From: Candidatus Limnocylindrales bacterium
Lineage (GTDB): Bacteria; Moduliflexota; Moduliflexia; Moduliflexales; JAUQPW01
Assembly: GCA_035559535.1 (NCBI GenBank)
Contig: DATMBG010000021.1
Span: 1 to 64,000 of the forward strand
Length of the DNA: 64,000 bases
Direction of reading: 5' to 3'
Positions 34,413 to 43,933 of the stretch are shown piece by piece. Both the position numbers and the translations under genes were made by a program. Each line of letters begins with the position of its first letter. Position 1 is the stretch's first letter. The notes under the pieces were generated by a model. It searched no databases. It was given only the letters and a program-made list of their open reading frames with translations, and was not told the DNA's origin.

Positions 34413-34441
34413 ATCTCCAGGGTCTTCAAACCCCTGGAGAT
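34413..34441 (+). terminator. Hairpin after the stress cassette
   Basis: Arms ATCTCCAGGG (34413-34422) and its complement (34432-34441), 10 bp with a 9-base loop, 16 bases after the last stop of the cassette. It lacks a strong U-run, so termination efficiency is uncertain. Between it and the gene at 34666 nothing further is seen. Confidence 0.55.
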
Positions 34442-34665
34442 CTTCCAGGAACCAACATCCTTCAAATCGAATGGAAGATAAAGCAAATTCTGAAATAAAA
34501 ATAAAAATCGCCGAAGTGAATATTACTTCCCTCCAGCGGCTTCTTTTTTAAATTAAGAAAAGATCCCCAGAGTCAGGCTACCCACCTATCGCTGACCGGG
34601 TTGACCGGGATTTCCCGAAGTCCTGGGAAAGGATCGTATCAAAGCCGGTCACACTACTTATCACC

Positions 34666-35577
34666 TCACCGTTCTCCACCCAATGGAATTCCGGTCATGA
34701 TACCTGTTGTAATCCCAGTTTGACTACCTGACGTGATATCCAGGGAATTAAAGGTAGTTACCAGCGGGGGAGGGATCATAAAAGTCCCACTCCCTACCGT
34801 CCCAACCGGATTATTCAAGGTGATATCCAGGGAATTAAAGGTAGTTACCAGTGGGGGAGGGGTTATAAAAGTCCCACCTCCTACCGTCCCAACCGGATTA
34901 TTCAAGGTGATATCCAGGGAATTAAAGGTGGTCACCAGCGGGGGAGGAGTCAGGATAGTGCCGGTGAAAGTTCCAACTGGATTAGTGGGAAACACATTTC
35001 CAATTTGAGTGGGGATTAGGAAGGTACTTTGTCCCAGCTGGCCGATTCTTATGGTTTGACTTGCAAATCCCGGTTGGAGAATGGTAGTCGTTCCCGTGAT
35101 AGTTCCAGAGGGATTGGTTAAGGTAATCCCGACCATGGCCCCGGGCTGGGTGATGGTTAAAGTGGTGAGGGTTGTAGTCCCAAACCGATTACCTGGAAAA
35201 ACTGGATTCATTTGCGTGTTAACGATAAGGCTACTTGGACCTCCCGGTTGTTCGACTCTCGTTGTGCTGGTTGAAAACCCAGGCTGGACAATACTTACCG
35301 TATTGGATAGTATACCAGATGGAGGGGGGAAGGTAATACCAGACGGACCTTTGGTTACCGCACGTAGCTGATCCCCCGATGGGTCTTGAAGTTGCCGATT
35401 TGCCACATGACCGATGCCGATTTGACCTATCCGACTAGTCTGACCGGCGATTATAATTCCCGTTCGATCACCGGAAACGTGCCTGGTTATATCACTTGCA
35501 GATTGGGCAGCGTCGCTGGGTACCGGCCAGGTGATAATGATCATCAAAAACAAAGTAAAAATACCTGATCTTCTCAT
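34666..35577 (-). CDS. Secreted tandem-repeat protein (NPVGT/TPPPLV repeats)
   Basis: A 303-residue protein with a signal peptide (FTLFLMIIITWPVPSDAAQ) that I do not recognise. Its C-terminal third has three nearly identical 29-residue repeats (87-base DNA period, starting near 34734, 34821 and 34908) of the form TPPPLVTTFNSLDITLNNPVG. The middle has two longer, more diverged repeats with QPGFxSxTxRIxQ and VFPxNxxGT motifs. Ser, Thr, Gly, Pro and Ile dominate, and no Cys is present, as in extracellular beta-structured or adhesin-like proteins. GAGGAGG precedes the ATG. High DNA identity between the last repeats indicates recent expansion and possible length variation between strains. Confidence 0.7.
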   Translation of the reverse strand: MRRSGIFTLFLMIIITWPVPSDAAQSASDITRHVSGDRTGIIIAGQTSRIGQIGIGHVANRQLQDPSGDQLRAVTKGPSGITFPPPSGILSNTVSIVQPGFSTSTTRVEQPGGPSSLIVNTQMNPVFPGNRFGTTTLTTLTITQPGAMVGITLTNPSGTITGTTTILQPGFASQTIRIGQLGQSTFLIPTQIGNVFPTNPVGTFTGTILTPPPLVTTFNSLDITLNNPVGTVGGGTFITPPPLVTTFNSLDITLNNPVGTVGSGTFMIPPPLVTTFNSLDITSGSQTGITTGIMTGIPLGGER

Positions 35578-36140
35578 TATTTCTCTACCTCCTCACCCTT
35601 TTATACCGAATGTTACTCGGTATTTTCCTTCAAAAGGGTTAAGTTGATTTCATTTTGGACTCAATTTATCAGGTAGCCAAACCCATCTGGCTTTTAATGT
35701 CGATTACCTTTCAGGTGAAAATTAGACCATTCTCAAGAAGAACAGATGTGAAACACTCCCCTATGTATGAAACGCAAATGGGTAAAATCCATGGCTGACC
35801 TTTCAAAACAGATAAGTTCTAATTCCTCTCTTTAACTTAAAGATAAGAGTATTTTTTATTTATATAAAGGAGTAATTTTTGGATCAGAGGGTATTCTTGA
35901 GTAAATTCTACAGTAAGAAGGAAGAATTCTTTTCCACGTTCAACTAACTTCCCTCAGAGGTGGAAGAATACCCGGTTTACCCGGGATAGAAGGAAAGATT
36001 TTTAGAAAGGTTAAGTCTCCCATAGGGAGTTTGGGGTCATACCCCTTTGGTTCTGTCAGAAAGATAGACAAAAAGAACCGGGATTTTATTCCAGGACAGG
36101 AGTTAAGCCCTTCTTTTAGACAATCCTTAGAAACGAGGTT
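35578..36140. other. Gap upstream of the repeat-protein gene
   Basis: About 560 bases without a supported gene between two minus-strand genes. It contains the leader hairpin at 35603-35623 and the region downstream of the oxidase operon. I see no clear intrinsic terminator for coxD. Confidence 0.5.
35603..35623 (-). promoter_or_regulatory. Leader hairpin of the repeat-protein gene
   Basis: A 7-bp stem (ATACCGA/TCGGTAT) with a 7-base loop lies just upstream of the ribosome-binding site of the gene at 34666-35577. It may stabilise or regulate the mRNA 5' end; no ligand-binding motif is evident. Confidence 0.4.
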
Positions 36141-36440
36141 TTAATGTCCTGGATAGGTCAACCAGCTTCGGGTCAGATAATCGCTGAGGGTTAAAGCGAT
36201 CATAATTCCCAACCAGAAGAGGCCTCCTAAAATAACCACCCAGGTTAAACGCGTACTGTAGCGGACATGCATAAAAAAGAGAGCAACCAGAGTAGCTTTG
36301 CAGACCGCGATCCCCAAAGCCAGGATATTATTCAGCCATCCCAAATCCATAAAGGCAACCTGGATGGTAATAAAAGTCAAAACCATCAGGACTACAAAGA
36401 CGGTGAAGTAGACTTTTTTAGATTCAACATGCTCGACCAT
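36141..36440 (-). CDS. coxD: Cytochrome c oxidase subunit IV
   Basis: A 99-residue inner-membrane protein with three hydrophobic helices, starting at FTVFVVLMVLTFITIQVAF and NILALGIAVCKATLVALFFMHV. The KATLVALFFMHVRYS segment is a hallmark of prokaryotic COX4-type subunits. It is the last gene of a long minus-strand run encoding alternative complex III and a caa3-type oxidase, 42 bases after coxC. The subunit has no redox centre and is thought to support assembly of the oxidase. Confidence 0.9.
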   Translation of the reverse strand: MVEHVESKKVYFTVFVVLMVLTFITIQVAFMDLGWLNNILALGIAVCKATLVALFFMHVRYSTRLTWVVILGGLFWLGIMIALTLSDYLTRSWLTYPGH

Positions 36441-36482
36441 GTTTTACAAACCTGCAAGGTGTAATGAGTACGGAATTAAAAC

Positions 36483-37142
36483 TCATGACCCCTTTAAATG
36501 CAGTCCAATTAAATAGAGTAAGGGAAAGAGAAAAATCCAGATAATATCTACGAAATGCCAGTAAAGTCCTGCCAATTCCACAGGCGTATAGTATTCTGCC
36601 GAAAAGAGGCCCCGGCCGGCCAGAATCAAGAGAATAGTTAATACCCCGACTCCTGCCACCATATGTAAAGCATGAAGACCGGTCATAAAGAAATAAAAGA
36701 CAAAAAAGAGTTCTACATGACCGGCCTCTGGCCCTGGATAACTAAATCCAAAGCCTGGGACCAGATGATCTCTAAACTTATGGCCATATTCCACCAATTT
36801 AATTCCAAGGAAGGTCAGACCAAGGAGAATGGTTAAAATTAGAAATATAACCAGCGATTTACGGTTACTCATCTGGGCACTTCGAACTGCCAGTGCCATG
36901 GTCAGGCTACTGGTGATGAGTACAACGGTATTGATTCCACCCAGGGTGATATCTAGATGATGGCTCCCTTCGGCAAATACCCCGGGATAAATCGTCCTAT
37001 AGACCACATAACCTGTGAACAAGCCTCCGAAGAACATAATTTCTGTTACCAGAAATATCCACATTCCCAAGGAGGAAGCTTCACGCTGTTGTTCTATACT
37101 ATCGAAATGATGTGCCAGTACGGTCGAATGACTCTTAGCCAC
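36483..37142 (-). CDS. coxC: Cytochrome c oxidase subunit III
   Basis: A 219-residue protein with five or more membrane helices. Signature segments are [21 protein letters not shown] near the N-terminus, with the conserved Glu, and [19 protein letters not shown], then [18 protein letters not shown] at the C-terminus. It packs against subunit I of a haem-copper oxidase and affects stability and proton uptake. It lies between coxD and coxA; a 13-bp inverted repeat (37156-37217) separates it from coxA. Confidence 0.95.
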   Translation of the reverse strand: MAKSHSTVLAHHFDSIEQQREASSLGMWIFLVTEIMFFGGLFTGYVVYRTIYPGVFAEGSHHLDITLGGINTVVLITSSLTMALAVRSAQMSNRKSLVIFLILTILLGLTFLGIKLVEYGHKFRDHLVPGFGFSYPGPEAGHVELFFVFYFFMTGLHALHMVAGVGVLTILLILAGRGLFSAEYYTPVELAGLYWHFVDIIWIFLFPLLYLIGLHLKGS

Positions 37143-37155
37143 TGTTAGTTTAGGA

Positions 37156-37217
37156 TCTGTGATCGATTATCTATCCCTTGTCCTTATCCTTCCGGTTGAT
37201 GGACAATCGATCACAGA
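37156..37217. repeat. Inverted repeat between coxA and coxC
   Basis: 13-bp perfect arms (TCTGTGATCGATT at 37156-37168 and its complement at 37205-37217) with an intervening 36 bases. It fills the intergenic space inside the operon and could attenuate transcription or mark an mRNA processing site. Its length and G/A-T-rich loop resemble other dispersed elements in the window. Confidence 0.7.
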
Positions 37218-37224
37218 GAGCAAA

Positions 37225-38874
37225 TTAACCGGATTCGTCATTTATGTTCAGTTTTCCGATAACTTCCATTTCTTCTCGGGGTCTAAATTCATAAGGCTCC
37301 CAGGTTACAACGGGAGTTTCCTTAAAGTTCTCCGTTGGAGGCGGTGAGGGGGTTCGCCATTCCAGACCGGTTGCTGGCCAGGGATTTGAGCTGGCTCGGG
37401 GTCCATATCGCATAGACCAGATGAGATAGATCATAGGAAGTAGATAACCAACCCCAAGGATGGAGGCCCCTGCCGAAGACATAACGTTTAATACCTGGAA
37501 TTCATCGGGATAGGCATAATAACGCCGTGGCATTCCTAAATAGCCCAGAACGAACTGTGGGAAGAAGGTCAGGTTGAACCCAATGAAGATGACCAAGGCC
37601 CCCAACTTGGCCCATCCTTCAGGATACATTCTCCCACTGATTTTAGGCCACCAATAATGTAGCCCACCCAGATAAGCCATGATCGTTCCACCCACCATGA
37701 TATAATGGAAGTGGGCTACCACAAAATAGGTATCCGTTACATGGACATCAATCCCCAGGGAAGCCAGAAACAATCCAGTAACACCCCCTATGGTAAACAG
37801 TCCGATAAATCCAAATGCATAAAGCATTGGAGTTTGATAGGAAATGGAGCCTTTGTAGAGAGTGGCAGTCCAATTGAAGACTTTAATGGCGGAAGGAACG
37901 GCCACAAAGTAAGACAGAAATGAGAAAATCATGGCTCCATAGACAGATAAACCGGCCACAAACATATGGTGAGCCCAAACAAGAAATCCCAATACAGCGA
38001 TAGCAACACTTGCAAAGGCAACAAAGCGATAACCGAAAATATTCTTCCGGGAGAAGGTAGCCACCAGCTCGCTAATCACGCCCATGGCAGGTAAAACCAT
38101 GATATAAACCGCCGGATGGGAGTAAAACCAGAATAGATGTTGGAAGAGTAAGGGATCCCCTCCCAAGGCCGGGTCAAAAATACCTACGCGAAGTATCCGT
38201 TCAACGGCTACCAGCAGGAGGGTAATGGCAACCACCGGCGTTCCTAAAACGATAATGACACTGGTTGCATAGAGCGACCAGATAAACAGCGGCAGGCGGA
38301 ACCAGGTTAAACCCGGAGCCCGCATCCGGTGGATGGTAACAATAAAGTTTAATCCTGTGAAGATGGATGAGAAGCCACTTAAAAATATCCCCAGTATGGT
38401 AACGGCTACGTAAGTTGTCGAATAGCTACTACTGTAAGGGGTATAAAATGTCCAGCCGGTATCCACCCCACCTGCTAAAATCGCCCATATGGCAATAAGT
38501 CCTCCCAGAATAAAGAAATACCAGCTTGCCAAATTCAGGCGAGGGAAAGCCAGGTCCCGGGCCCCGATCATCAGGGGCACGAGAAAATTTCCCAATACGG
38601 CGGGAATAGCAGGAATCAGAAAAAAGAAAATCATGGTTACCCCGTGCATGGTAAACAACTTATTATAAGTTTCTGCCTGGACCAGATCCCCTTGTGGGGT
38701 TAATAGCTCTAGTCGAATTAAGACAGCAAACACCCCCCCCACAAAGAAAAACAGCGTAACCGATACCAAATAAAGTAAGGCGATCCGCTTATGATCTGTG
38801 GTTAGTAACCAGGATTTTATCCCGTAATCTGCATTTAAATAATTCTCTCTCGGTTCAACCCGATCTACAATCAT
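37225..38874 (-). CDS. coxA: Cytochrome c oxidase subunit I (haem-copper)
   Basis: A 549-residue subunit I with 12 or more membrane helices, which reduces oxygen to water and pumps protons. Key histidines and motifs are present: [16 protein letters not shown] (haem a ligand), [21 protein letters not shown] (CuB His and cross-linked Tyr), [10 protein letters not shown] (two CuB His) and [12 protein letters not shown] (haem ligands). The presence of the Tyr and ISE glutamate places it with A-type oxidases. It is preceded by coxB and followed by coxC and coxD on the minus strand. Confidence 0.97.
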   Translation of the reverse strand: MIVDRVEPRENYLNADYGIKSWLLTTDHKRIALLYLVSVTLFFFVGGVFAVLIRLELLTPQGDLVQAETYNKLFTMHGVTMIFFFLIPAIPAVLGNFLVPLMIGARDLAFPRLNLASWYFFILGGLIAIWAILAGGVDTGWTFYTPYSSSYSTTYVAVTILGIFLSGFSSIFTGLNFIVTIHRMRAPGLTWFRLPLFIWSLYATSVIIVLGTPVVAITLLLVAVERILRVGIFDPALGGDPLLFQHLFWFYSHPAVYIMVLPAMGVISELVATFSRKNIFGYRFVAFASVAIAVLGFLVWAHHMFVAGLSVYGAMIFSFLSYFVAVPSAIKVFNWTATLYKGSISYQTPMLYAFGFIGLFTIGGVTGLFLASLGIDVHVTDTYFVVAHFHYIMVGGTIMAYLGGLHYWWPKISGRMYPEGWAKLGALVIFIGFNLTFFPQFVLGYLGMPRRYYAYPDEFQVLNVMSSAGASILGVGYLLPMIYLIWSMRYGPRASSNPWPATGLEWRTPSPPPTENFKETPVVTWEPYEFRPREEMEVIGKLNINDESG

Positions 38875-38908
38875 AATTTAAGGACCACGAAGAGCGGAGG
38901 AGTATGGA

Positions 38909-38967
38909 AGTATGGGAGTGTGGGGGTATTTACTACCATACCCCCCATACTCCCACACTCCCATACT
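38909..38967. repeat. GTGTGGG-type inverted repeat upstream of coxA
   Basis: 16-bp perfect arms (38909-38924 and 38952-38967) of G/T-rich sequence, the right arm followed by TTTT on the plus strand. It is clearly related in sequence to the larger element at 24590-24773. It occupies the coxB-coxA intergenic gap, where it may act as a weak terminator or processing site. Confidence 0.8.
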
Positions 38968-39024
38968 TTTAGCGTCCTTCATGGATAAACCAAGAATAAC
39001 TTAAGAAAAAATGCAAAGGTATCA

Positions 39025-40104
39025 TCATTTAAGAGACTTGATATAAGCGATGAGCTGGATCAATTCTTCTTCACTTAGCCGGCCTTCATAAGGGGGCATA
39101 ATAGGCTGAAAGCCTGCAACAATTTTAGCTTGCGGATGAAGAATCGATTCACGCAAATAATTTTCATCTGCAACCACCGTTTCTCCATTTTGTAAAGCAA
39201 TGGATTTACCGAATATTCCTACCAGATTGGGTCCTCGTCCCTGGGTACCCAGTCGATGGCAGGTTATACAACCTAAATCTCGAAATAGCTTCTCTCCGGC
39301 TGATGCAAGGGAGCCTTCAGCAGCACCGGTACCTGGAGCTTCTGCTAAAGGTGCTGCAGATCCTGGAGCCATACCCGTTGTCACCCCAGCAGGGGAGGTA
39401 GACCCCTGTGGGGTACCTGAAGTTGGAGCTTCCCCCGTCATTACGGGGGAAGGGGTAAGGGCACCTGCCTGTTGTATCACGTTTCCACTTAACCAAGCCT
39501 GGTATTGTGCGGGTTCCATAACGATTACGCGACCTATCATACCGGAATGCTGAGTCCCACAATATTCAGCGCAAAATAAATGATAGGTTCCAGGTTTGGT
39601 TGCCTGGAACCAAAGGGTTGTATAGCGCCCGGGAATCACATCCCCTTTGACACGAAAAGCAGGTACAAAGACGTCATGAATGACATCTTGGGAAGACATG
39701 ATCAGCTTAATGGGACGATCTACCGGTATATGGAGTTCATTAATTTCCCTTTGTCCTCCAGAATGTTGAAATTTCCACATCCACTGTTTACCGATAACAT
39801 AAATATCTAAGGCATCCTCTGGAGGGTGGGCCAGGGTAGAATAGATACTGGCTCCCCAAAAAAACATAACCATGAAAAGGCCGAAGGTAAATACCGTCCA
39901 TAGTATTTCCAGAGGTAAAGAACCTTCTACGGGCCTTGGCCTTTCAGCTTCCGACCGACGATGATACTTGATAGCAAAGTAAATAATCAGGAGAACAACC
40001 AGCAGAGATAAAAAACCGGTGATGATTAGCAGGAAATAGAAAAGCGCATCCACACGTCCGGCAATGGTAGATGCTTGCTCGGGAAATAAGGGAAGTTGTT
40101 TCAT
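39025..40104 (-). CDS. coxB: Cytochrome c oxidase subunit II with fused cytochrome c domain (caa3 type)
   Basis: A 359-residue protein. It has two N-terminal membrane helices (FYFLLIITGFLSLLVVLLIIYF and LFMVMFFWG), then a CuA cupredoxin domain (VIHDVFVPAFRVK and FCAEYCGTQHSGMIG, containing both copper Cys, the His and the Met), then a Pro/Thr/Gly-rich linker and a C-terminal class I cytochrome c with CITCHR and a distal Met in PIMPPYEG. This caa3 architecture lets the subunit take electrons directly from the alternative complex III. The C-terminal domain is nearly duplicated in the cytochrome c at 40948. Confidence 0.95.
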   Translation of the reverse strand: MKQLPLFPEQASTIAGRVDALFYFLLIITGFLSLLVVLLIIYFAIKYHRRSEAERPRPVEGSLPLEILWTVFTFGLFMVMFFWGASIYSTLAHPPEDALDIYVIGKQWMWKFQHSGGQREINELHIPVDRPIKLIMSSQDVIHDVFVPAFRVKGDVIPGRYTTLWFQATKPGTYHLFCAEYCGTQHSGMIGRVIVMEPAQYQAWLSGNVIQQAGALTPSPVMTGEAPTSGTPQGSTSPAGVTTGMAPGSAAPLAEAPGTGAAEGSLASAGEKLFRDLGCITCHRLGTQGRGPNLVGIFGKSIALQNGETVVADENYLRESILHPQAKIVAGFQPIMPPYEGRLSEEELIQLIAYIKSLK

Positions 40105-40111
40105 CTATCTT

Positions 40112-40951
40112 TTAGGGTCCCTCCTTGGTCCTCTGCAAGGAATCATCCTGCAAAGGATAAGAAACAGAAGACCAATTACGATCCCGTCGCCACATGACAA
40201 ACATAAAAATCCCCAGAGCCAGAACCGTCAGGATACCTCCCAAGCGCACAAGACTTAAAACCGTAGCACTATACTTTCCAGTCGTAGGATCATAGTGGTA
40301 ACAGAGTAGCATCACCTGATCGACCAGGGAACCGATTTTGTTTGCTGAAGCCTCTACGAGACCAAGGCGTAGGTCTCTGGGTGCAAATTCTACTCCAAAG
40401 AAGTAGCGGGCAATCTTTCCCTGAGGGGTTAATAGAATGATGCCGCTGGCATGGGCATATTCATCCCGCTTTGCATCGTAAGTATAATGAAACCCCACGA
40501 CCTGTGTTAAACGTTCAATGGATGCTTCTTCCCCCGTCAGGAAGTGCCAGCCTTCGGTTGCTCCAGAACGGGCATATCTTCGAAGGTATTCTTCTTTTTT
40601 GGTTGCGGCGATCTCCGGGGTATCTTTAGGATCAAAGCTTACCGTAATTACCGAAAAATGCTCCCCAACGTTAAGAGAGAGCACGCGAAGACTACTTATA
40701 AGTCCTTCCAGAACCGTGGGACAAAGCAGGGAACACCTGTAATAACTCAATACCAGGATGAGGGGTTTGTTACCAAAGTAATTCCCCAATTGAATCAACC
40801 GTCCCGTTTCATCTCGAAATACCAGATCCCCAGGTACCTGCTCGTTCAATCTCTGATCGATACGGAGGTCACCGGGTGATAGAGATTTTTCCTGATGAGC
40901 CTGCACCGGAACGGCTACTAAAAGACAAAACATAAAAATTACCCACTTCAT
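40112..40951 (-). CDS. SCO-family copper chaperone
   Basis: A 279-residue thioredoxin-like protein of the SCO1/SenC family that helps load the CuA site of oxidase. It has an N-terminal signal peptide (VIFMFCLLVAVPVQA), the copper-binding Cys pair in SYYRCSLLCPTVLEG, and a His in DEYAHASGIILL. The C-terminus has an extra membrane anchor (LGGILTVLALGIFMFVMWRR), which is uncommon for E. coli-like members but seen in gene clusters with alternative complex III. The start codon overlaps the stop of the cytochrome c gene by four bases (ATGA), indicating coupling. Confidence 0.92.
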   Translation of the reverse strand: MKWVIFMFCLLVAVPVQAHQEKSLSPGDLRIDQRLNEQVPGDLVFRDETGRLIQLGNYFGNKPLILVLSYYRCSLLCPTVLEGLISSLRVLSLNVGEHFSVITVSFDPKDTPEIAATKKEEYLRRYARSGATEGWHFLTGEEASIERLTQVVGFHYTYDAKRDEYAHASGIILLTPQGKIARYFFGVEFAPRDLRLGLVEASANKIGSLVDQVMLLCYHYDPTTGKYSATVLSLVRLGGILTVLALGIFMFVMWRRDRNWSSVSYPLQDDSLQRTKEGP

Positions 40952-41850
40952 TTTTCTTTACTCCCCAAGGATTTAATGTATGCGACAAGTTTTGATACCT
41001 CCTCGTCACTAAGTTTACCTTCATAGGGAGGCATAATAGGGGGAAAGCCGGCAACGACCTTTGCCATTGGATTGAGGATCGATTCACGGATATACGCTTC
41101 ATCAGCTATGACCGTTTCCCCGTTTTGTAACTGCACAGGCTTACCAAACACTCCCGCAAGATCCGGCCCACGGCCCCGGGAGCCAATTTTATGACAAACA
41201 TTGCAACCTGTTTCCTGAAAGAGTTTTTCCCCTTCTGATGCCAGGGATTTTAAAGAAGGTTCTCCAGACGGCCCAGGTTTCTCAACTGTCGGTGCAGCCA
41301 CCAATCCAGGAACCTGCTGAATACCGGGAAGTTTCAGGGGAGCGCGATAAGGTTCTCCTCGAATGGTTCGACCCGAGCTGGAGTCCTCCACCAACTCATA
41401 GGAAAAAAACTCCTGTGAAGATGTATTTTCTTGGCCCTGTGTCCCGTCCCTGGATCTTACCGGCAGACCTTTTTCGGCTATCAATTTCATGGCCTGCTCA
41501 ATGGGAATTCGGACCGTATTCGTTTTTTGATCAACCCAACCATAGCTATGAAGTAGGGCATCTTCCGATGCACGCATTTCTTTCATATCCCGGGCCGGAG
41601 AAACCTGTAATCGAGGCTCTGGAGGAAGCTCTTTCTGGGGACGGGAAACCGTTGGCACCCGGGGCTGGGTCTGCTTCTGATCACGGGCGGAAAAATAGTC
41701 AAATAGCCACCAGAGTAAAAGATGAGCCACAACGGCAAGAACAATGAGTCCCACCCCAAAGATGAAAATCCCCCGAACATTTACATCGCTATGCTCATGG
41801 CTCACCTGGGGATTCTCTTTATCGGTGGTACGAAGGCTTGTCTTCTCCAT
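40948..41850 (-). CDS. Membrane-anchored cytochrome c (duplicate of CoxB C-domain)
   Basis: A 300-residue protein with an N-terminal transmembrane anchor (FIFGVGLIVLAVVAHLLLWWLF), then a Pro/Gln-rich region with the segment DALLHSYGWVDQKTNTVRIPI found in oxidase-associated proteins, and a C-terminal cytochrome c domain with CNVCHK and PIMPPYEG. The haem domain is strikingly like the CoxB tail in the segments GRGPDLAGVFGK, NGETVIADEAYIRESIL and PIMPPYEGKLSDEE. This suggests gene duplication with domain transfer. It probably shuttles electrons between alternative complex III and the oxidase. It ends in an ATGA overlap with the SCO gene. Confidence 0.88.
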   Translation of the reverse strand: MEKTSLRTTDKENPQVSHEHSDVNVRGIFIFGVGLIVLAVVAHLLLWWLFDYFSARDQKQTQPRVPTVSRPQKELPPEPRLQVSPARDMKEMRASEDALLHSYGWVDQKTNTVRIPIEQAMKLIAEKGLPVRSRDGTQGQENTSSQEFFSYELVEDSSSGRTIRGEPYRAPLKLPGIQQVPGLVAAPTVEKPGPSGEPSLKSLASEGEKLFQETGCNVCHKIGSRGRGPDLAGVFGKPVQLQNGETVIADEAYIRESILNPMAKVVAGFPPIMPPYEGKLSDEEVSKLVAYIKSLGSKEK

Positions 41851-41925
41851 TTAAATATAAAAATACTCCTTCAGGAGTCAGGAGCCAGGGATTATGTTAG
41901 CTTCTGACCCCGTTTTTTCCTACAT

Positions 41926-43161
41926 TCAATGTTTACTTCCAGTCGAGCTAAAGGCTTCTTCTAAATAGGGATCATAAAGAGGTAATAAAGGTCGACTCTT
42001 CAATTGTTGGATAAACTGCGCCAACCAAACACCCCCCACTCCTATGGGGGCCAGGATATCCATCACGTGAACATGCAGATAAGAAACGACCCCTGTTTCC
42101 ATTTGGGCGGCAGGGGCTATCATCCAGAATAAATCGACCAGGCGCATCAAAAGCATCCAGACGGCTATGATGGCAAGCACACGCCGGTTGCGTTTTATAG
42201 GTCTCGATAGGAGCAACAAGAATGGCAAGGCAAAGTGAAAGAGAATAACAAATAAGCCTATCCACTTCCAGCCACCCTCCATTCGACGCAGGTACCAGGG
42301 AGTCTCTTCGGGGAGGTTACCCGACCATATGATAAGGAATTGAGAAAATGCGAAATAAGCCCAAAGCATTACAAAAGCCAGTAGCAGCTTACCGAGATCA
42401 TGGAAATGGGTTGGTGAGATAACATAGCGTAGGGGCCGTGCATATAAGGGGTCGGGGACTCCGGACTCCGTACGATCTGTCAGCAAAACTGCAACAACAA
42501 TTGCAAATGAAAGAGCCGAGATTCCCTGCCCTCCCATAAACATAATTCCAAAGATGGTGGATAACCAATGGGGTTCCAGGGACATCACCCAATCAATCGA
42601 GGCAAAGGTAACGGTTAAGCCATAGATTACCAATCCAGGACCGCTAAGTAATCGAAACCGTCTCAACTTGGCGTACTCTACATGTTCAGGAAGACGGTGA
42701 TCCGCCATCTGATCCTGCTCCAAAGACCACTTGTTCAAGAAGTGGGAGACGCTCAACCATGCCACAAAGTAAAGGGCTGCCCGAACCAGAAAGAATGGAA
42801 TATTTAAGTAAACACTTTTATGCTGGAGGATAACATCCTTGACAACCTCTTCTGGACGTGCCCAGGGGTATAAGTAACGAAGACCCAACACAAGGGGTAG
42901 AAACAGAAGTACCAGGAGTGGGAATGTTCGGGTTGCGGCTTCGAGTAGGCGTCGGATGACCAATCCCCATACTCCACCCGACAGGTATTGCACCATTAAC
43001 AGGGCAAAAGAGCCAAGGGCAATTCCAATCCAGAACATATAAGCCAACAGGTACGAATGAAAAAACTGTCCGGGATTGAAGAACGCCCATATAATACAAA
43101 GTGCCAGGCCTACCACTCCAATCTTGAAAGATCGCTGCTGTATCTGATCCAGGTCTTGCAT
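41926..43161 (-). CDS. actF: Alternative complex III subunit ActF (quinol:cytochrome c oxidoreductase)
   Basis: A 411-residue integral membrane protein with about ten helices, of the ActF/NrfD-related type. Segments such as LLAYMFWIGIALGSFALLMVQ near the N-terminus and SIDWVMSLEPHWLSTIFG in the middle are characteristic. The next gene in transcription order is the cytochrome c at 40948. The order actABCDEF, with ActF last, matches known alternative complex III clusters. It has no haem or FeS motif; ActF and ActC together form the membrane quinol/proton part. Confidence 0.93.
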   Translation of the reverse strand: MQDLDQIQQRSFKIGVVGLALCIIWAFFNPGQFFHSYLLAYMFWIGIALGSFALLMVQYLSGGVWGLVIRRLLEAATRTFPLLVLLFLPLVLGLRYLYPWARPEEVVKDVILQHKSVYLNIPFFLVRAALYFVAWLSVSHFLNKWSLEQDQMADHRLPEHVEYAKLRRFRLLSGPGLVIYGLTVTFASIDWVMSLEPHWLSTIFGIMFMGGQGISALSFAIVVAVLLTDRTESGVPDPLYARPLRYVISPTHFHDLGKLLLAFVMLWAYFAFSQFLIIWSGNLPEETPWYLRRMEGGWKWIGLFVILFHFALPFLLLLSRPIKRNRRVLAIIAVWMLLMRLVDLFWMIAPAAQMETGVVSYLHVHVMDILAPIGVGGVWLAQFIQQLKSRPLLPLYDPYLEEAFSSTGSKH

Positions 43162-43197
43162 GGGTAAACTATTTAGATTTATTTAAAGTGAACGGAG

Positions 43198-43266
43198 AGT
43201 GTCTAAAGTTAAAAGAACCCAATCCTGGAGGTTCCTTTGACTTCGGGTATGTATCCTTTAGACACT
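43198..43266. repeat. AGTGTCTAAAG inverted repeat between actE and actF
   Basis: 11-bp perfect arms (AGTGTCTAAAG at 43198-43208 and its complement at 43256-43266), with a second nested stem pairing AAAGAACC-like and GGTTC-like sequence. The motif ACACTTTAGTTCAT next to it recurs at 32454-32467. Confidence 0.6.
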
Positions 43267-43271
43267 TTAGT

Positions 43272-43928
43272 TCATCTGCTGAGTTTGGCACGCTCCTCCG
43301 CCGGTATATCTTCAAGTCTAGCATGCTGACTGAGCTGTAGTGCACGAATATAGGCAATAATGGCCCATCGATCCCGGGGTGGGATTTGGGTCGCATAATC
43401 CGGCATAGCTCCGAAGCCGTTGGTAATAACATCAAAGAAATAACCAACCGGAGCTTCTCGCAATCGATCTTGATGAAACGAAGGGGGAGGGGTATAACCC
43501 CTGCGTACAATCATCCCATTTCCACTCCCTGTACGATCATGACAGGGGGAGCAGAAAATATTATACCGCTCCTGCCCACGTTCTAATACCGTCCAGGTTA
43601 CCGGGAATGGAAAAGTGTTGGTAAAGTCCTTACCGGATTTACCGGTATAGAATTCTGTATCCTCCCGGAGATAACCCCGGGCTACAGTACCGGGTGGAAG
43701 AGGCCGTGCAGATTGACCATCGGCAAAAAATGTACTTGCCTCAAAGGGGTCATATCTGGGTTGCTCGGCCATATCTTGACGACAACCCACGATCAAAAAA
43801 GCAAAAAGCAACAGGCAAAGGATAAACATCCAACGATTATCCAGGGATCCTGAAAACCCGTAAAATATTTCATTCCAGAATCGTATTTCTGTCTTCGGTT
43901 TTTGACCTTTTAGCTTTTGACTTCTCAT
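43272..43928 (-). CDS. actE: Alternative complex III subunit ActE (monohaem cytochrome c)
   Basis: A 218-residue protein with a hydrophobic N-terminal segment ([17 protein letters not shown], possible lipoprotein with a Cys) and one haem motif CSPCHDRTG. Segments [13 protein letters not shown] and [27 protein letters not shown] near the C-terminus are typical of ActE. It is the c-type cytochrome of alternative complex III that passes electrons towards the oxidase. It follows actD by 5 bases in coordinates, a tight operon arrangement. Confidence 0.93.
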   Translation of the reverse strand: MRSQKLKGQKPKTEIRFWNEIFYGFSGSLDNRWMFILCLLLFAFLIVGCRQDMAEQPRYDPFEASTFFADGQSARPLPPGTVARGYLREDTEFYTGKSGKDFTNTFPFPVTWTVLERGQERYNIFCSPCHDRTGSGNGMIVRRGYTPPPSFHQDRLREAPVGYFFDVITNGFGAMPDYATQIPPRDRWAIIAYIRALQLSQHARLEDIPAEERAKLSR

Positions 43929-43933
43929 CCTGA

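Noticed and set aside
34734-34994. CRISPR array
   Set aside because: The 87-base repeats are contiguous, in frame and coding, without unique spacers.
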